From NCBI GenBank assembly GCA_963978545.1, contig OZ021727.1:20181943-20245942 (forward strand): 64,000 nt of DNA, given 5' to 3'. Under the pieces are notes generated by a model, which saw only the letters and a program-made list of their open reading frames with translations, did no database searches and was not told the DNA's origin. Position numbers and translations under genes: made by a program. This DNA comes from Linyphia triangularis. Its lineage: Eukaryota > Arthropoda > Arachnida > Araneae > Linyphiidae. Shown one piece after another: positions 52,801-57,053 of this stretch. Each line of letters starts with the position of its first letter. Within the stretch, counting starts at the first letter, position 1.

Positions 52801-55800
52801 TAATAGAGAAAACACCCAAATCGCAAGTTTCATAATAGAAAGTTAGATATACTATCCTCCAACATTCTGACTTAAAACTTCATTAGCTATGCCCTTATAT
52901 TGAAGTCTCAATATCTTTTATTTATTCTGATAAGTCGCCCCGTTAGAGAACGACGTCCAACGCGAAGTATTTTCTGGATAGAAATACTTCAAAATAATAA
53001 TTACTCTAATACAAAAATGCTTTAAAAAAAAACAGAAAAAATCAACTTTGAAACGAAGAGTTTAAAAAGAACTTTAAAATTAGCAACGGGTTTGTTGTTT
53101 ACATACGTAAGGATAGCTTTAAAATTAGCAACAGTTGGTTGGTTGGTTGAACCCCCGAGCAGCCGGTTTGTTGTTTACATACGTAAGGATGTTGCCAATC
53201 ATATATTCAAAATCATTGAGGCTTTGTAGTAGCTTAATGATGAAAAATATTGAAATTTAACTAATTAATAAAGTATTAATAAATTATTTTGGCACGTTTT
53301 GGCAAATCTACAGCTTATTTCCTTTAAAATGACACCTTGGTCATTGAAATTGGTTGAGCAGTTTAGGCGGACGGACTAATCCCAAAAAACGTATTGCCTA
53401 TTAAATATATAGATTTTAGTATGTTTTAATTTTCTGCTTTTATAGAACTTATTCTTGAATGATTTTATTCCATTATTTTTTAGCCTCCGACTAATCAGTC
53501 TTTTACTAGTTACTAGTTAATTTATGAAAAAGAAATAACTATTTTTCTTCCATTATTCCTACAGAGCCAGCATATGTTTTAACATCAATGTGTATGGTAC
53601 AAGCAGGTTTAACAATTTTAGAAGATAAAGACAAGTTGCCTTTAGAGTAAGAAGACATTACTTTTCTGAATTTGTTTTATTTTAATTTTTTATTACTCCT
53701 AATATAAAATATTAAAAGTTTTTTAATTTTAATCTATTAATAGCAGCAACATAATTTGAATTGTAGAATTTTGTTAGTATCATATATAAAACATAATTTT
53801 TCAACTAATATATTTTCACTTATTCATGAGTTTTATGACTTACTGTAAATACTGTAGTCTATACTTTAAAATACTAATTATAGAATTCTTCTAATATTGC
53901 TAACTAGAAATGATAATTTTAGTTTTAGAGTGATCAGAATCGTGTAATTCAATCACATGTATAGTTCAATATTTTATAAATGGTCCTTGAATATTTTCTC
54001 CGAAAATATTATTTTCCCCCATTTTGTGATCAATCAGTCAATTTGCTAGAATTCCATGCATGATTTCCTAATGAGAATTGAGACAGTGTGAGTTTATATA
54101 AGTACAGAGGTCGCATGCAACCTAAAATTCCTCATATTCCTTAAATTTTTGTTTCTCCCTAAAATTCCTAAAATTGTACTTACATTTTTCGATAATTCCT
54201 AAAAAAAAAAAAAAAATTAAGATCTTTGAAAATTCCTCGATTTTCCTACTAAACCAGCGAAAAGACCAGATATTCCTCCAGAGAAGAAAATCTTAGAGAG
54301 ATTTTAATTATTAAATTTTTTAAAAACTAGCAATTTTTGCCATTATTGAAACATGCTTTGAAGATTTGTGTTGGGAGACTATGTCTGCTTTAAAAGAAAT
54401 ATCCCTAAATTTTTTAGAATTATCCCTAAAATTTTTGAAATTACACCTAAAATATTGGATTCAACCCTAAAATTTTTGGAAGCACCCATAAAATGTTTAA
54501 GAATTATCTTTAAAATTTTTGGAATTATCCTTAAAATTCCTACCGAATTTTTTTAGAAAACTCACTGTGCCCCGAGAAGAACAGTGTAAAAATCTTATGA
54601 GATTACCATGCTCCAATTGTAGGGATTGAAAATTAATACTAAAATTCGATATACTGTTGCGTTGGACGGGTTCGAAAGATTTGAAGCCAAAGCAGATCAA
54701 AACTTGCAGGAATTTATTCCAAAATAACTCTTCACAGTTCTCTTACAGCTCAAGAACTTCTCGTTCTAGTAGACAGAATACAGCTCTTTTCACAATAATA
54801 GATCACAAAATAGCAGTTAAAAACTTGACAACACAACTTCTCAATCGCCGCAAACGACAATGCAGTACAGTTCGCTCAGTATCTCCAGTCAACTAATTCA
54901 GTGACTCAAAATCCAAGAACTAACTAACTTCCTCGGCCGACTTATATAGGAGTGGTGAATCTTCACGAACCTTCCAGAGAGAGAAATTTGGAGAACTTTC
55001 CAGATCGTAGTCGAAAAGTCCTATACATGTACATGGGGACCGAAAATATCGTCAATTGGTCGCCAAGTTTGGCGACATTTTGCGATTTCTCGTCAAATTT
55101 GGCGACAAAAATTAGTCGTTAAAACCGTCGCCAACTTGGCTCTATCTCGCCAATTTGGCGAGATTCCCATTACCATAATGTTAAATGCTCTGCCCCTTGA
55201 AACTCGTTTCCCAGAGTTACCTCTGTAAAACCCGTTATCAAGCATTGAGCGGCTCACTGCAGGGAAGCCAAACTAACGGCGAACTATTGCACTGCCTTAA
55301 GCGAAATGTACATAAATTACTATTTACAAAATTAACACTACGAAATATTTACAAATATACAAAAATTCGTAACAATACATATAGTATCCACATTTAACAC
55401 AGCATACCTGAAATTTTTTTATTAATATGTGTAGAAGCTCTAATACAATGCATTTAAGTAACAAAATAGCTGGATTAAATTAGTATAGATATGATCATTG
55501 CTGAATAAGCTTAATAACATGGAATTTTAGTATTGAATGCTGGAATAGTGCATGAAAAGTGATTTTAAGCATTCAATATTTTTGGTAATGAGGATCAAGC
55601 AGACAACTCATCAATTGGAACAATGTAGTCTTGGAGTTTTTACTATTACCATGATTTTATGTTACAGATCTTAATTTAGCAGTATAGTAACAAACATAAA
55701 TTAACAGAAGAACATTATTTTATTTCCCTAGGGGAGGAGTACTCACTCCGGGTGTGGCTTTTGAAAACACTTCCCTGCGTCAAAGATTAGAGAAACGTGG

Positions 55801-55831
55801 GATGATTTTCACATTTGAAACTATCAACTAA
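13280..55831 (+). CDS. SCCPDH: Saccharopine dehydrogenase-like oxidoreductase (12 coding exons)
   Basis: Exons: 13280-13457, 24200-24306, 25416-25496, 26953-27082, 27269-27318, 47639-47781, 48657-48777, 49850-49969, 51282-51338, 52059-52182, 53565-53646, 55732-55831. All introns are GT-AG and the exons sum to 1293 nt (430 residues plus TAA), matching the family's usual length. Residues 8-18 form the NAD(P)-binding GATGYTG loop of a Rossmann fold. VGPYKFYGE spans exons 2-3. A hydrophobic stretch at about residues 278-305 (exon 8) is the membrane or lipid-droplet segment typical of SCCPDH. The tail [10 protein letters not shown] is in exon 12. The family is related to lysine-degradation dehydrogenases, but its reaction is not established. 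Residue oddity: [10 protein letters not shown] where relatives usually have GFDSIPADLG. The introns are filled with transposons but every exon is clean, so the gene is probably functional. Confidence 0.93.
13595..16041. mobile_element. hAT-like non-autonomous element in SCCPDH intron 1
   Basis: Flanked by gaacttcc on both sides (13587-13594, 16042-16049). Tips are CAATGGCGGAT (left) and, inverted, CAGTGGCGGAT (right). C/G-rich tracts sit just inside both ends. The interior contains a diverged direct duplication (about 15345-15545 and 15660-15835) in which a ttggtycgtt block leads into a G-rich tract. No transposase frame. Confidence 0.85.
16764..17025 (-). repeat. 3' LTR of family C element
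   Basis: Bounded by TG...CA in element orientation (TGTAAGG...ACTCACA) and preceded there by a purine tract. Differs from the 20304 copy by a few substitutions and small indels. Confidence 0.9.
17171..18274 (-). CDS. Ty3/gypsy integrase, 5'-truncated frame
   Basis: Integrase of the family C element, which would insert its cDNA into chromosomes. The open frame begins inside the N-terminal zinc finger: the two cysteines (CHSC) are in frame, while the two histidines lie upstream beyond an in-frame stop near 18288. The catalytic core shows D in NVDLIGP, D in VLDNATNF and E in [11 protein letters not shown], so the DDE triad is present. The C-terminal part has a [11 protein letters not shown] stretch like the GPY/F module. 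Upstream, where RNase H should be, only a short remnant exists. The ATG at the 5' end of the frame is internal, not a real start. Confidence 0.88.
   Translation of the reverse strand: MCKDIKEHYSSCHSCQMRKVIRSTDRIPITSVNRPELPFQVVNVDLIGPIDPASSRGHRYVLCLVDQHSRWPEAVPLTSLTAKTTCAALLQIFCRTGVPEAIVLDNATNFTSKLTKELLERMGACPRFCTPGHPESNGVVERWNQTFKNMLHHVIREDKRDWDRHIPFLLWAYREVPNSTSGVPPFLLMYGREPRGPLAILKSTWAGEMAVPYNLSKSSTTYLQELKARLEIATQRAELITKRQQESYVHHYNLRRRYKEFKEGDLVVALIPDSTNKLYARWTGPIEIVKRKYPDSYYVRMPENNLRLLHANKLREYVVRAQTVGIVFKDDEEFGELYETPVFKEINKNDYLKELETVSHVMTFKVN
18275..18547 (-). pseudogene. Remnant joining protease to integrase (deletion scar)
   Basis: About 270 bp on the minus strand encode the region just before the integrase zinc finger, including its histidines, with two in-frame stops. 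No RT or RNase H motif is present. The protease frame ends at 18548, so the deletion joint is close to there. Confidence 0.6.
18548..20266 (-). CDS. Ty3/gypsy Gag-protease polyprotein (family C)
   Basis: A single uninterrupted frame of about 570 codons. From the N-terminus: a [20 protein letters not shown] segment resembling a SAP-like helix pair; a charged E/R/K-rich coiled coil (about residues 60-100); the capsid-like region; a CCHC zinc knuckle, [14 protein letters not shown], for RNA binding; and an aspartic protease with [11 protein letters not shown] (active-site D in DSG). The frame is open further upstream to 20302 without an ATG; I chose the first ATG (20266), just inside the LTR. 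The intact frame contrasts with the lost RT. Ends at TAA beside the deletion scar. Confidence 0.88.
   Translation of the reverse strand: MFAIKGSKKEDLRRVLEEMGETPSATAKVVDLRKDIEGNQRYSEDPEFWEEFLITIIEERKAAEREEREEKQREREEMEREKHREHELQMARLLQRQRTSNDGGLSDYTNIISNEGERIESLIKSIRVLTMPDPAKAENWVLFFRSLERAFETKNVPPEFRSELLITLLGEKALNVLTYLKGEDIKDYDTVKEMVLREYEPSPQACLQNFTEARRYVNETFFQFASRLNALWLYYCDQKKAQELQTVHDLIVSDLLFKTLDPEMAAFIRIQQGENWFKPLKLGKECDIFFESRGKSLMGGGNQYHMNRNRNKVNFESNSVRYSPPLHRRGSYRSEDFRGTRPQACFICGRTSHLARNCFQKCGNDRGSQDESKRSDTEEDKQASTQVVIAKVGGELVSIKSKQTSRRLKIALVNIVKVKYGQKILEAILDSGTQITVLREDLLQEQNAGVKGKIRLQPAFGETKEVNLAEIKISLAEEGVGCITLTITALVATCKDLNTDVLLDMETYGALMNQAKTYTTGCPVYMTELDVEDITDEEANEVDSLEEQICSEEERGQEFRNGTDGSQKGKEV
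20304..20567 (-). repeat. 5' LTR of family C element
   Basis: Pairs with 16764-17025. In element orientation it begins TGTAAGGTTTC and ends ACTCACA. At 264 bp it is short for Ty3/gypsy. Confidence 0.9.
22576..23314. mobile_element. Long fold-back element with ~370-bp arms (TA target)
   Basis: The left arm from ggtggtcaaaaagaaactt is an inverted, diverged copy of the right arm ending aagtttctttatgaccatcc. Matching blocks run nearly to the centre, including cagatcgaaatgagatt, ggtatagttatt and ctgcgaacggcca. TA flanks both ends. Almost the whole element is one imperfect hairpin with no coding sequence. It lies inside the hAT-like element at 16587-24130. Confidence 0.8.
24200..24306 (+). CDS. 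SCCPDH: SCCPDH exon 2
   Basis: Acceptor TTTGTTTCAG. Codes to residue 95, ending LNCVGP; donor CCG|GTACTG. The NCVGP strand lines the cofactor pocket in this fold. Confidence 0.93.
24307..25415. other. SCCPDH intron 2
   Basis: AT-rich intron with a 41-base poly-T run at 24468-24508 and another T-rich tract at 24620-24648. No insertion with recognisable ends was seen. Confidence 0.6.
25416..25496 (+). CDS. SCCPDH: SCCPDH exon 3
   Basis: Codes residues 96-122 ([16 protein letters not shown]...). The donor is weak (CCA|GTTAGT), which matters for the cassette-exon candidate downstream. Confidence 0.92.
25773..25823 (+). other. Candidate 51-nt in-frame cassette exon of SCCPDH
   Basis: Bounded by tttgcag| and |gtaaaa. 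It is 51 nt long with no stop in the required phase and would add 17 residues ([11 protein letters not shown]...) between exons 3 and 4. Relatives do not need an insertion here, so it may be a cryptic exon. Confidence 0.3.
25824..26952. other. Rest of SCCPDH intron 3
   Basis: AT-rich. A GC-rich patch at about 26530-26590 (gggcaggcagggcgcg) with a nearby gggcgtcgcag at 26123 looks like a degraded repeat, but ends and target duplication could not be defined. Confidence 0.4.
26953..27082 (+). CDS. SCCPDH: SCCPDH exon 4
   Basis: Codes [20 protein letters not shown] followed by [15 protein letters not shown]. The conserved glycine-serine-isoleucine-proline frame is kept, but F and D of the usual GFDSIP are S and C here. 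Donor CCAG|GTAAAA. Confidence 0.93.
27269..27318 (+). CDS. SCCPDH: SCCPDH exon 5
   Basis: A 50-nt exon coding [16 protein letters not shown]. Acceptor TTTTTCTAG, donor GAG|GTACAT. It precedes the 20.3-kb transposon-filled intron 5. Confidence 0.9.
27595..30712. mobile_element. hAT-like non-autonomous element in SCCPDH intron 5
   Basis: Flanked by agcatgca on both sides (27587-27594, 30713-30720). Tips CAGGCGCGGAATTAGGG and, inverted, CAGGGGCGGATTTAGAGG are classic hAT-style ends. A C-run follows the left tip, and a cgcaccccct motif marks both subterminal regions and recurs near 28080. The 3.1-kb AT-rich interior holds no transposase. Confidence 0.88.
30935..31404 (+). repeat. 5' LTR of family A element
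   Basis: 470 bp, TGTTGCATAAATT...ATTCATAACA. TATATAAAG near 31153, initiator-like TCAGATT near 31182 and AATAAA near 31340 mark the U3/R features. A cggccaccccaag insertion near 31021 is absent from the 3' LTR. Confidence 0.92.
31406..31423 (+). promoter_or_regulatory. Primer-binding site, tRNA-Leu
   Basis: gggtgtcagaagtgggat begins one base after the LTR. It is complementary, with one mismatch in the first base, to a tRNA-Leu 3' end including CCA. The related element at 59254 has the perfect tggtgtcagaagtgggat. Confidence 0.75.
31437..32851 (+). pseudogene. Ty3/gypsy gag (family A), frameshifted
   Basis: Starts [19 protein letters not shown] just after the primer-binding site. The N-terminal third has short tandem repeats (a CQETxxAEMKA type and an 11-residue [11 protein letters not shown] unit around 31680-31760) and a long coiled coil. 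A capsid-like region ([20 protein letters not shown]) follows. The first frame ends at 32423 through a frameshift near 32405. The continuing frame has nonsense codons at 32489-32491 and 32522-32524, then runs to a CCHC knuckle, [14 protein letters not shown], near 32755. Gag would package the RNA; this copy cannot make it. Confidence 0.88.
32956..33894 (+). CDS. Ty3/gypsy protease and N-terminal pol (family A)
   Basis: An open frame of 312 codons. The aspartic protease begins within the first 20 residues ([12 protein letters not shown], active-site D in DSG), with the second conserved block ILGLDFLKK about 75 residues later. The C-terminal part leads into RT with [20 protein letters not shown]. 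It ends at a TGA (33892-33894) where the related copies have a tryptophan codon, so this is part of the pol frame cut by a nonsense mutation. The frame itself continues into RT. Confidence 0.85.
   Translation: MEGKINGTPCRLIVDSGANVTILRTDVARRLDSQPLYTAPSVSLQTVTGDKISVHGKLNVNISFGFHTYTHTVYVAEIIDPCILGLDFLKKNGITLNFEKGELLTGKEEVPLFGLDSEEPCAYRIVALEDISIPSMTDLVVKGSAELPKAFRFGVTDFPSSNSVPKGVLVGATDLSQEVVHVRMANIGDATKVIKNGEEIATCTPVTSIERGLKEFSTAPSTDLVDQLLEDARLERSQEKIVGNLIKEFQDVFSMSSKDVGRTKLTQHRIDTGTHLPIKQHPRRLPFAKQEEVGRLLQEMEDNRVIEPSSSP
33895..36448 (+). pseudogene. Ty3/gypsy RT, RNase H and integrase (family A), broken
   Basis: [33 protein letters not shown] and the catalytic YLDD are present. A one-base insertion in a C run near 34547 shifts the frame before the RNase H ([28 protein letters not shown]). 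The next frame runs through integrase with stops at 35171, 35228, 35846 and 36029. Integrase has an HHCC finger (HFGVTK..., CKSCDAC). The first catalytic aspartate is replaced by G (ALGVLGPLP versus ALDVLGPLP in the copy at 61820); the second (HSDQG) and the glutamate (VERFNRT) remain. The C-terminus has a GPYVVLK GPY/F module and ends YYGRSD. Confidence 0.9.
36496..36508 (+). promoter_or_regulatory. Polypurine tract, family A
   Basis: aagaagggggaaa lies directly against the 3' LTR, as expected for plus-strand priming. The same tract precedes the LTR at 62682. Confidence 0.8.
36509..36971 (+). repeat. 3' LTR of family A element
   Basis: 463 bp, TGTTGCACAAATT...ATTCATAACA. Compared with the 5' LTR it lacks the cggccacc insertion and differs over about 100 bp around the TATA region (agtataaataat here). 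Confidence 0.92.
36976..37924. other. Intron 5 DNA between the two Ty3 elements
   Basis: About 950 bp of AT-rich intron. A 70-codon frame at 37553-37765 has no recognised domain. A poly-T tract lies at 37852-37877. Nothing else seen. Confidence 0.45.
37929..38665 (+). repeat. 5' LTR of family B element
   Basis: 737 bp. Contains the TTGGCGA array (about 38140-38255, including TTTGGCGGGAAA at 38206-38217), TATATAAG near 38373 and AATAAA near 38602. Confidence 0.92.
38666..38686 (+). promoter_or_regulatory. Degenerate tRNA-Leu primer-binding site
   Basis: The stretch ttgatgtcagaagttggat follows the LTR and matches the family A primer-binding site except at about two positions, suggesting the same tRNA-Leu primer. 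Confidence 0.55.
38689..40102 (+). pseudogene. Ty3/gypsy gag (family B) with KGQEEM repeat coiled coil
   Basis: ATG 38689 opens [20 protein letters not shown], then hits TAA at 38752. A frame at 38799-39029 encodes about ten tandem (M)KKGQEEM repeats of 7-8 residues, a highly charged predicted coiled coil. Further shifts and stops lie at 39030-39400. From about 39400 the capsid-like part ([20 protein letters not shown]) is open to 40102 and ends with a CCHC knuckle, [14 protein letters not shown]. The repeats probably extend the N-terminal coil that family A achieves with other repeats. At least three lesions make this copy non-functional. Confidence 0.82.
40122..40991 (+). CDS. Ty3/gypsy protease and N-terminal pol (family B)
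   Basis: An open frame of 289 codons. The aspartic protease shows [11 protein letters not shown] (DTG active site) and [10 protein letters not shown]. It ends at a TAA (40989-40991) within the linker to RT, where the family A copy has an arginine codon; the frame continues open for another 63 codons to 41183. Confidence 0.82.
   Translation: MPVVEKPHFRALQISAMSGGSNGIFIMGHVNGVPCNMIIDTGANVTIIRKNLAQQLDGRLIWTPPYVTLQTVPGDKINIHGKMNINITFRSASYHHTAYVVDIMDTCILGLDFLRKYNFSLDFKNNELHSVSEDIALFGIKDSEVKSVHQIIAQNDITLPARTELLLPGYIAEDKSFRYGIMVYPENHNSPKGVLVASTLVNLSRTAIPVRVANVSDKAKVIKKGEVLATCTPVTCINRNRNPPVTVSSENLTSELLQNAPLNNVERSAAQLVIQEFQDVFSRTSSDVG
40992..43492 (+). pseudogene. Ty3/gypsy RT, RNase H and integrase (family B)
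   Basis: After the linker, a one-base deletion near 41183 shifts the frame; from there about 2.3 kb is open. RT has [19 protein letters not shown] and [13 protein letters not shown], but the catalytic box is SLDD instead of YLDD. RNase H has [12 protein letters not shown] and [11 protein letters not shown]. Integrase keeps its DDE residues ([21 protein letters not shown]), but the first cysteine of the zinc finger CxxC is tryptophan (SWDVC). The frame is cut at 43492 by the hAT-like insertion and resumes at 45719. Confidence 0.88.
43493..45710. mobile_element. hAT-like non-autonomous element inside the family B pol gene
   Basis: Flanked by gacatcaa on both sides (43485-43492, 45711-45718), with pol coding sequence resuming exactly after the duplication. 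Tips are CAGTGGCGAGG at both ends in inverted orientation. A C-run follows the left tip. The 2.2-kb AT-rich interior has no transposase and includes a 44-base poly-A run at 45213-45256. The family relationship and clean duplication make this the best-defined hAT insertion here. Confidence 0.92.
45719..45922 (+). pseudogene. C-terminal integrase tail of family B pol
   Basis: Continuation of pol after the hAT-like insertion: [13 protein letters not shown], a TGA, then a [13 protein letters not shown] module, ending at TAA 45920-45922. It matches the end of the family A pol ([20 protein letters not shown]). Confidence 0.85.
46151..46891 (+). repeat. 3' LTR of family B element
   Basis: 741 bp, TGTTACGAATT...ACGCAACA, preceded by gggagggggcaa. 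Contains the TTGGCGA array (46365-46485) and TATATAAG near 46573. It differs from the 5' LTR at scattered bases and small indels. Confidence 0.92.
47223..47459. mobile_element. 237-bp palindromic MITE (TA target)
   Basis: Ends ctaaacttcaacttaactag and its complement form arms of about 95-100 bp that are almost perfectly complementary around a short loop near 47330. Flanked by TA (tata) on both sides. It lies 180 bp before SCCPDH exon 6. Confidence 0.88.
47639..47781 (+). CDS. SCCPDH: SCCPDH exon 6
   Basis: Acceptor TTTCAATAG. Codes [20 protein letters not shown] onward, matching the family segment after GPEG. Donor AGAG|GTATTT leaves phase 2. Confidence 0.92.
47782..48656. other. SCCPDH intron 6
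   Basis: 875 bp, AT-rich, no insertion recognised. Confidence 0.6.
48657..48777 (+). CDS. SCCPDH: SCCPDH exon 7
   Basis: Codes [20 protein letters not shown] onward to NERP. The MGPDxxVIxRSQ motif corresponds to the family's GSDxSVVRRTQ block. Confidence 0.92.
49367..49756 (+). mobile_element. 5'-truncated LINE (non-LTR retrotransposon) tail
   Basis: Flanked by a 12-bp duplication, attatgttcctc (49355-49366, 49757-49768). The insert encodes the C-terminal end of a LINE ORF2: SGHIKCLTF, a CxxC...H...C cluster ([17 protein letters not shown]) and [14 protein letters not shown], followed by TGA and a short (aac)n tail instead of poly-A. One frameshift separates the upstream [13 protein letters not shown] part from this frame. 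Typical of target-primed reverse transcription with early arrest. Confidence 0.82.
49769..49803. repeat. 34-base poly-T tract
   Basis: Lies just after the LINE target duplication and 47 bp before SCCPDH exon 8; it may lengthen the polypyrimidine tract. Confidence 0.8.
49850..49969 (+). CDS. SCCPDH: SCCPDH exon 8 (transmembrane segment)
   Basis: Codes [20 protein letters not shown] and on to LGRYLLGK, containing the ~28-residue hydrophobic span that anchors SCCPDH to membranes or lipid droplets. Acceptor TTTTTTTCCAG, donor AAG|GTAGCT. Confidence 0.93.
50725..50927. mobile_element. 203-bp palindromic MITE (TA target)
   Basis: Ends cactgttcaaaaaaattg and its diverged complement, arms of about 90 bp including a perfect aaactaagcaccaaatgttgg block, flanked by TA on both sides. 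Non-coding. It sits in SCCPDH intron 8. Confidence 0.88.
51282..51338 (+). CDS. SCCPDH: SCCPDH exon 9
   Basis: A 57-nt exon coding [19 protein letters not shown]; the GPT block is conserved in the family. Donor CAA|GTAAGA. Confidence 0.92.
51339..52058. other. SCCPDH intron 9
   Basis: 720 bp, AT-rich, no recognisable insertion. Confidence 0.6.
52059..52182 (+). CDS. SCCPDH: SCCPDH exon 10
   Basis: Codes [20 protein letters not shown] to KLTICGP plus one base. Matches the family FxGxGYS strand and the following loop. Confidence 0.92.
52628..53413 (-). mobile_element. Non-autonomous Helitron
   Basis: Read on the minus strand, it starts TCTATATATTTAATAGGCAA and ends in a perfect GC-rich hairpin, agggggc-gaa-gccccct, fused to CTAG. 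The flanks are A before TC and T after CTAG, the hallmark of Helitron insertion between A and T without duplication. No Rep/helicase is encoded in 786 bp. A tttgttgtttacatacgtaa block is duplicated inside (near 53090 and 53167). It lies in SCCPDH intron 10. Confidence 0.85.
53565..53646 (+). CDS. SCCPDH: SCCPDH exon 11
   Basis: Codes [20 protein letters not shown] then DKDKLPL. Acceptor CCTACAG, donor TTAGA|GTAAGA. Confidence 0.92.
54405..54555. repeat. Degenerate ~21-24-bp tandem repeat
   Basis: A motif of the type ccctaaaatttttggaattat recurs about seven times with point changes. Read in one + frame it gives a 7-8-residue I-P-K-I-F-E-I pattern, which is a by-product of the period. Similar cctaaaattcct motifs begin as early as 54120. 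Confidence 0.6.
54655..55374 (-). mobile_element. Solo LTR, Ty3/gypsy family B, reverse orientation
   Basis: 720 bp; in element orientation TGTTACGAATT...CAACGCAACA, flanked by ATAC on both sides (54651-54654, 55375-55378). Same TTGGCGA array (55045-55165) and TATATAAG as the other family B LTRs. It lies antisense in SCCPDH intron 11. Confidence 0.92.
55732..55831 (+). CDS. SCCPDH: SCCPDH exon 12 and stop
   Basis: Codes [20 protein letters not shown] to the C-terminal TFETIN and TAA. The GGV.TPG.AF motif is the conserved C-terminal signature of the family. Confidence 0.95.
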
Positions 55832-56228
55832 GTTTCCTTGGTTTATAACTGTATTATCTGTTTTGATTGTGTATTGTAATTGATTATTTTGTATCCTTAA
55901 GAAATATACTCTCCTATATTATACTACCAACAATAACTGTGTAGAATCTGTATTTAAAATATTTTTTTTTATATACTTAAGAAATTAAAGAGTTGTGAAA
56001 TGCTCTGCAATATTCTCCAAATTATTATTCAATAAGTTCTTCAAATTATCAAGCTTCTGAGGCATATTAGGGGACTAGCTAAAGCTACCTTATTAAAATT
56101 TGAGACAAATGAAAATCATAAAGACAAACAATGTTTAGTTCCAAGTGTATTGCTTGTTGATCTTCCAAAAAGTTTACGCTGAATGATTAAGTTATTTTAT
56201 TTTTAAAAATTCTAATTATCATCTCTTT
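55832..56228 (+). other. SCCPDH 3' UTR and flank
   Basis: AT-rich. ATTAAA at 55984-55989 is a possible poly-A signal about 155 nt after the stop. The CRE-rich repeat begins about 400 bp after the stop codon. Confidence 0.45.
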
Positions 56229-57053
56229 GAAAACATTGTTTTCACTAAAATGAAATGTTTTCCCAAAACCATTCTGAAAGAAGAAGAAAAAAATTATAGA
56301 TTCCTCAATAAAATATGGATAGTACATTTAAAATTCCTAAAATTGAGAATAATACTTACATAAATAAAACTCGTCATTTTTCTATTCAAAGTGATAAATA
56401 TTCCGTTTTTTGGAAATGTATATTGCTAATATTGTAGTATGCAAACTCACGTGTGAACACATTGCAGCTATTAATTCCTTCAACAGGGTCAGACTAACTC
56501 AACCTTAAAATAATTGCAAAATCATTGCTTAAATTTCCCTAATGAGATTCAATTGCTGAATATTAAAAATTAACTCTAATCTATTAAGTTCTTTTGTCTC
56601 TCAAAAACTATGACAACAACAAAAAAAACTTTTAAATGACATGTTAAACTCTGTAAAAGAAATTTTCACGCTAAGATTGCAAAGTCTAAATTGTTTTATC
56701 TCATAAATTTTAATTTATGTTTACATTTCATACTGTTACTGAGAGAAAAAAAAGAGAGACTTTATGTGTCTAACATTGATTAAACCTGATTCCTTAAAAA
56801 GTGTCTTGCGGTTATATCTCTCAAAATTAGCTTAAAGGTGTTAAGCACTTAGAGAAAAAATTCAACTCAATCCGAAACTGTATGCATTTGTGTTAATATA
56901 TTATCTTTGCATGTATTTGAAGTTTTTTAATGGTGAAGCATGAAAAGTTATAAACTGTATAATTTATATTCATTCCTACCACTAAATGACTCCACAATTG
57001 CATTAAACTTAGTAGAAAACTGCCTTACTAAACCGTATAGTCATTGAGAAGTG

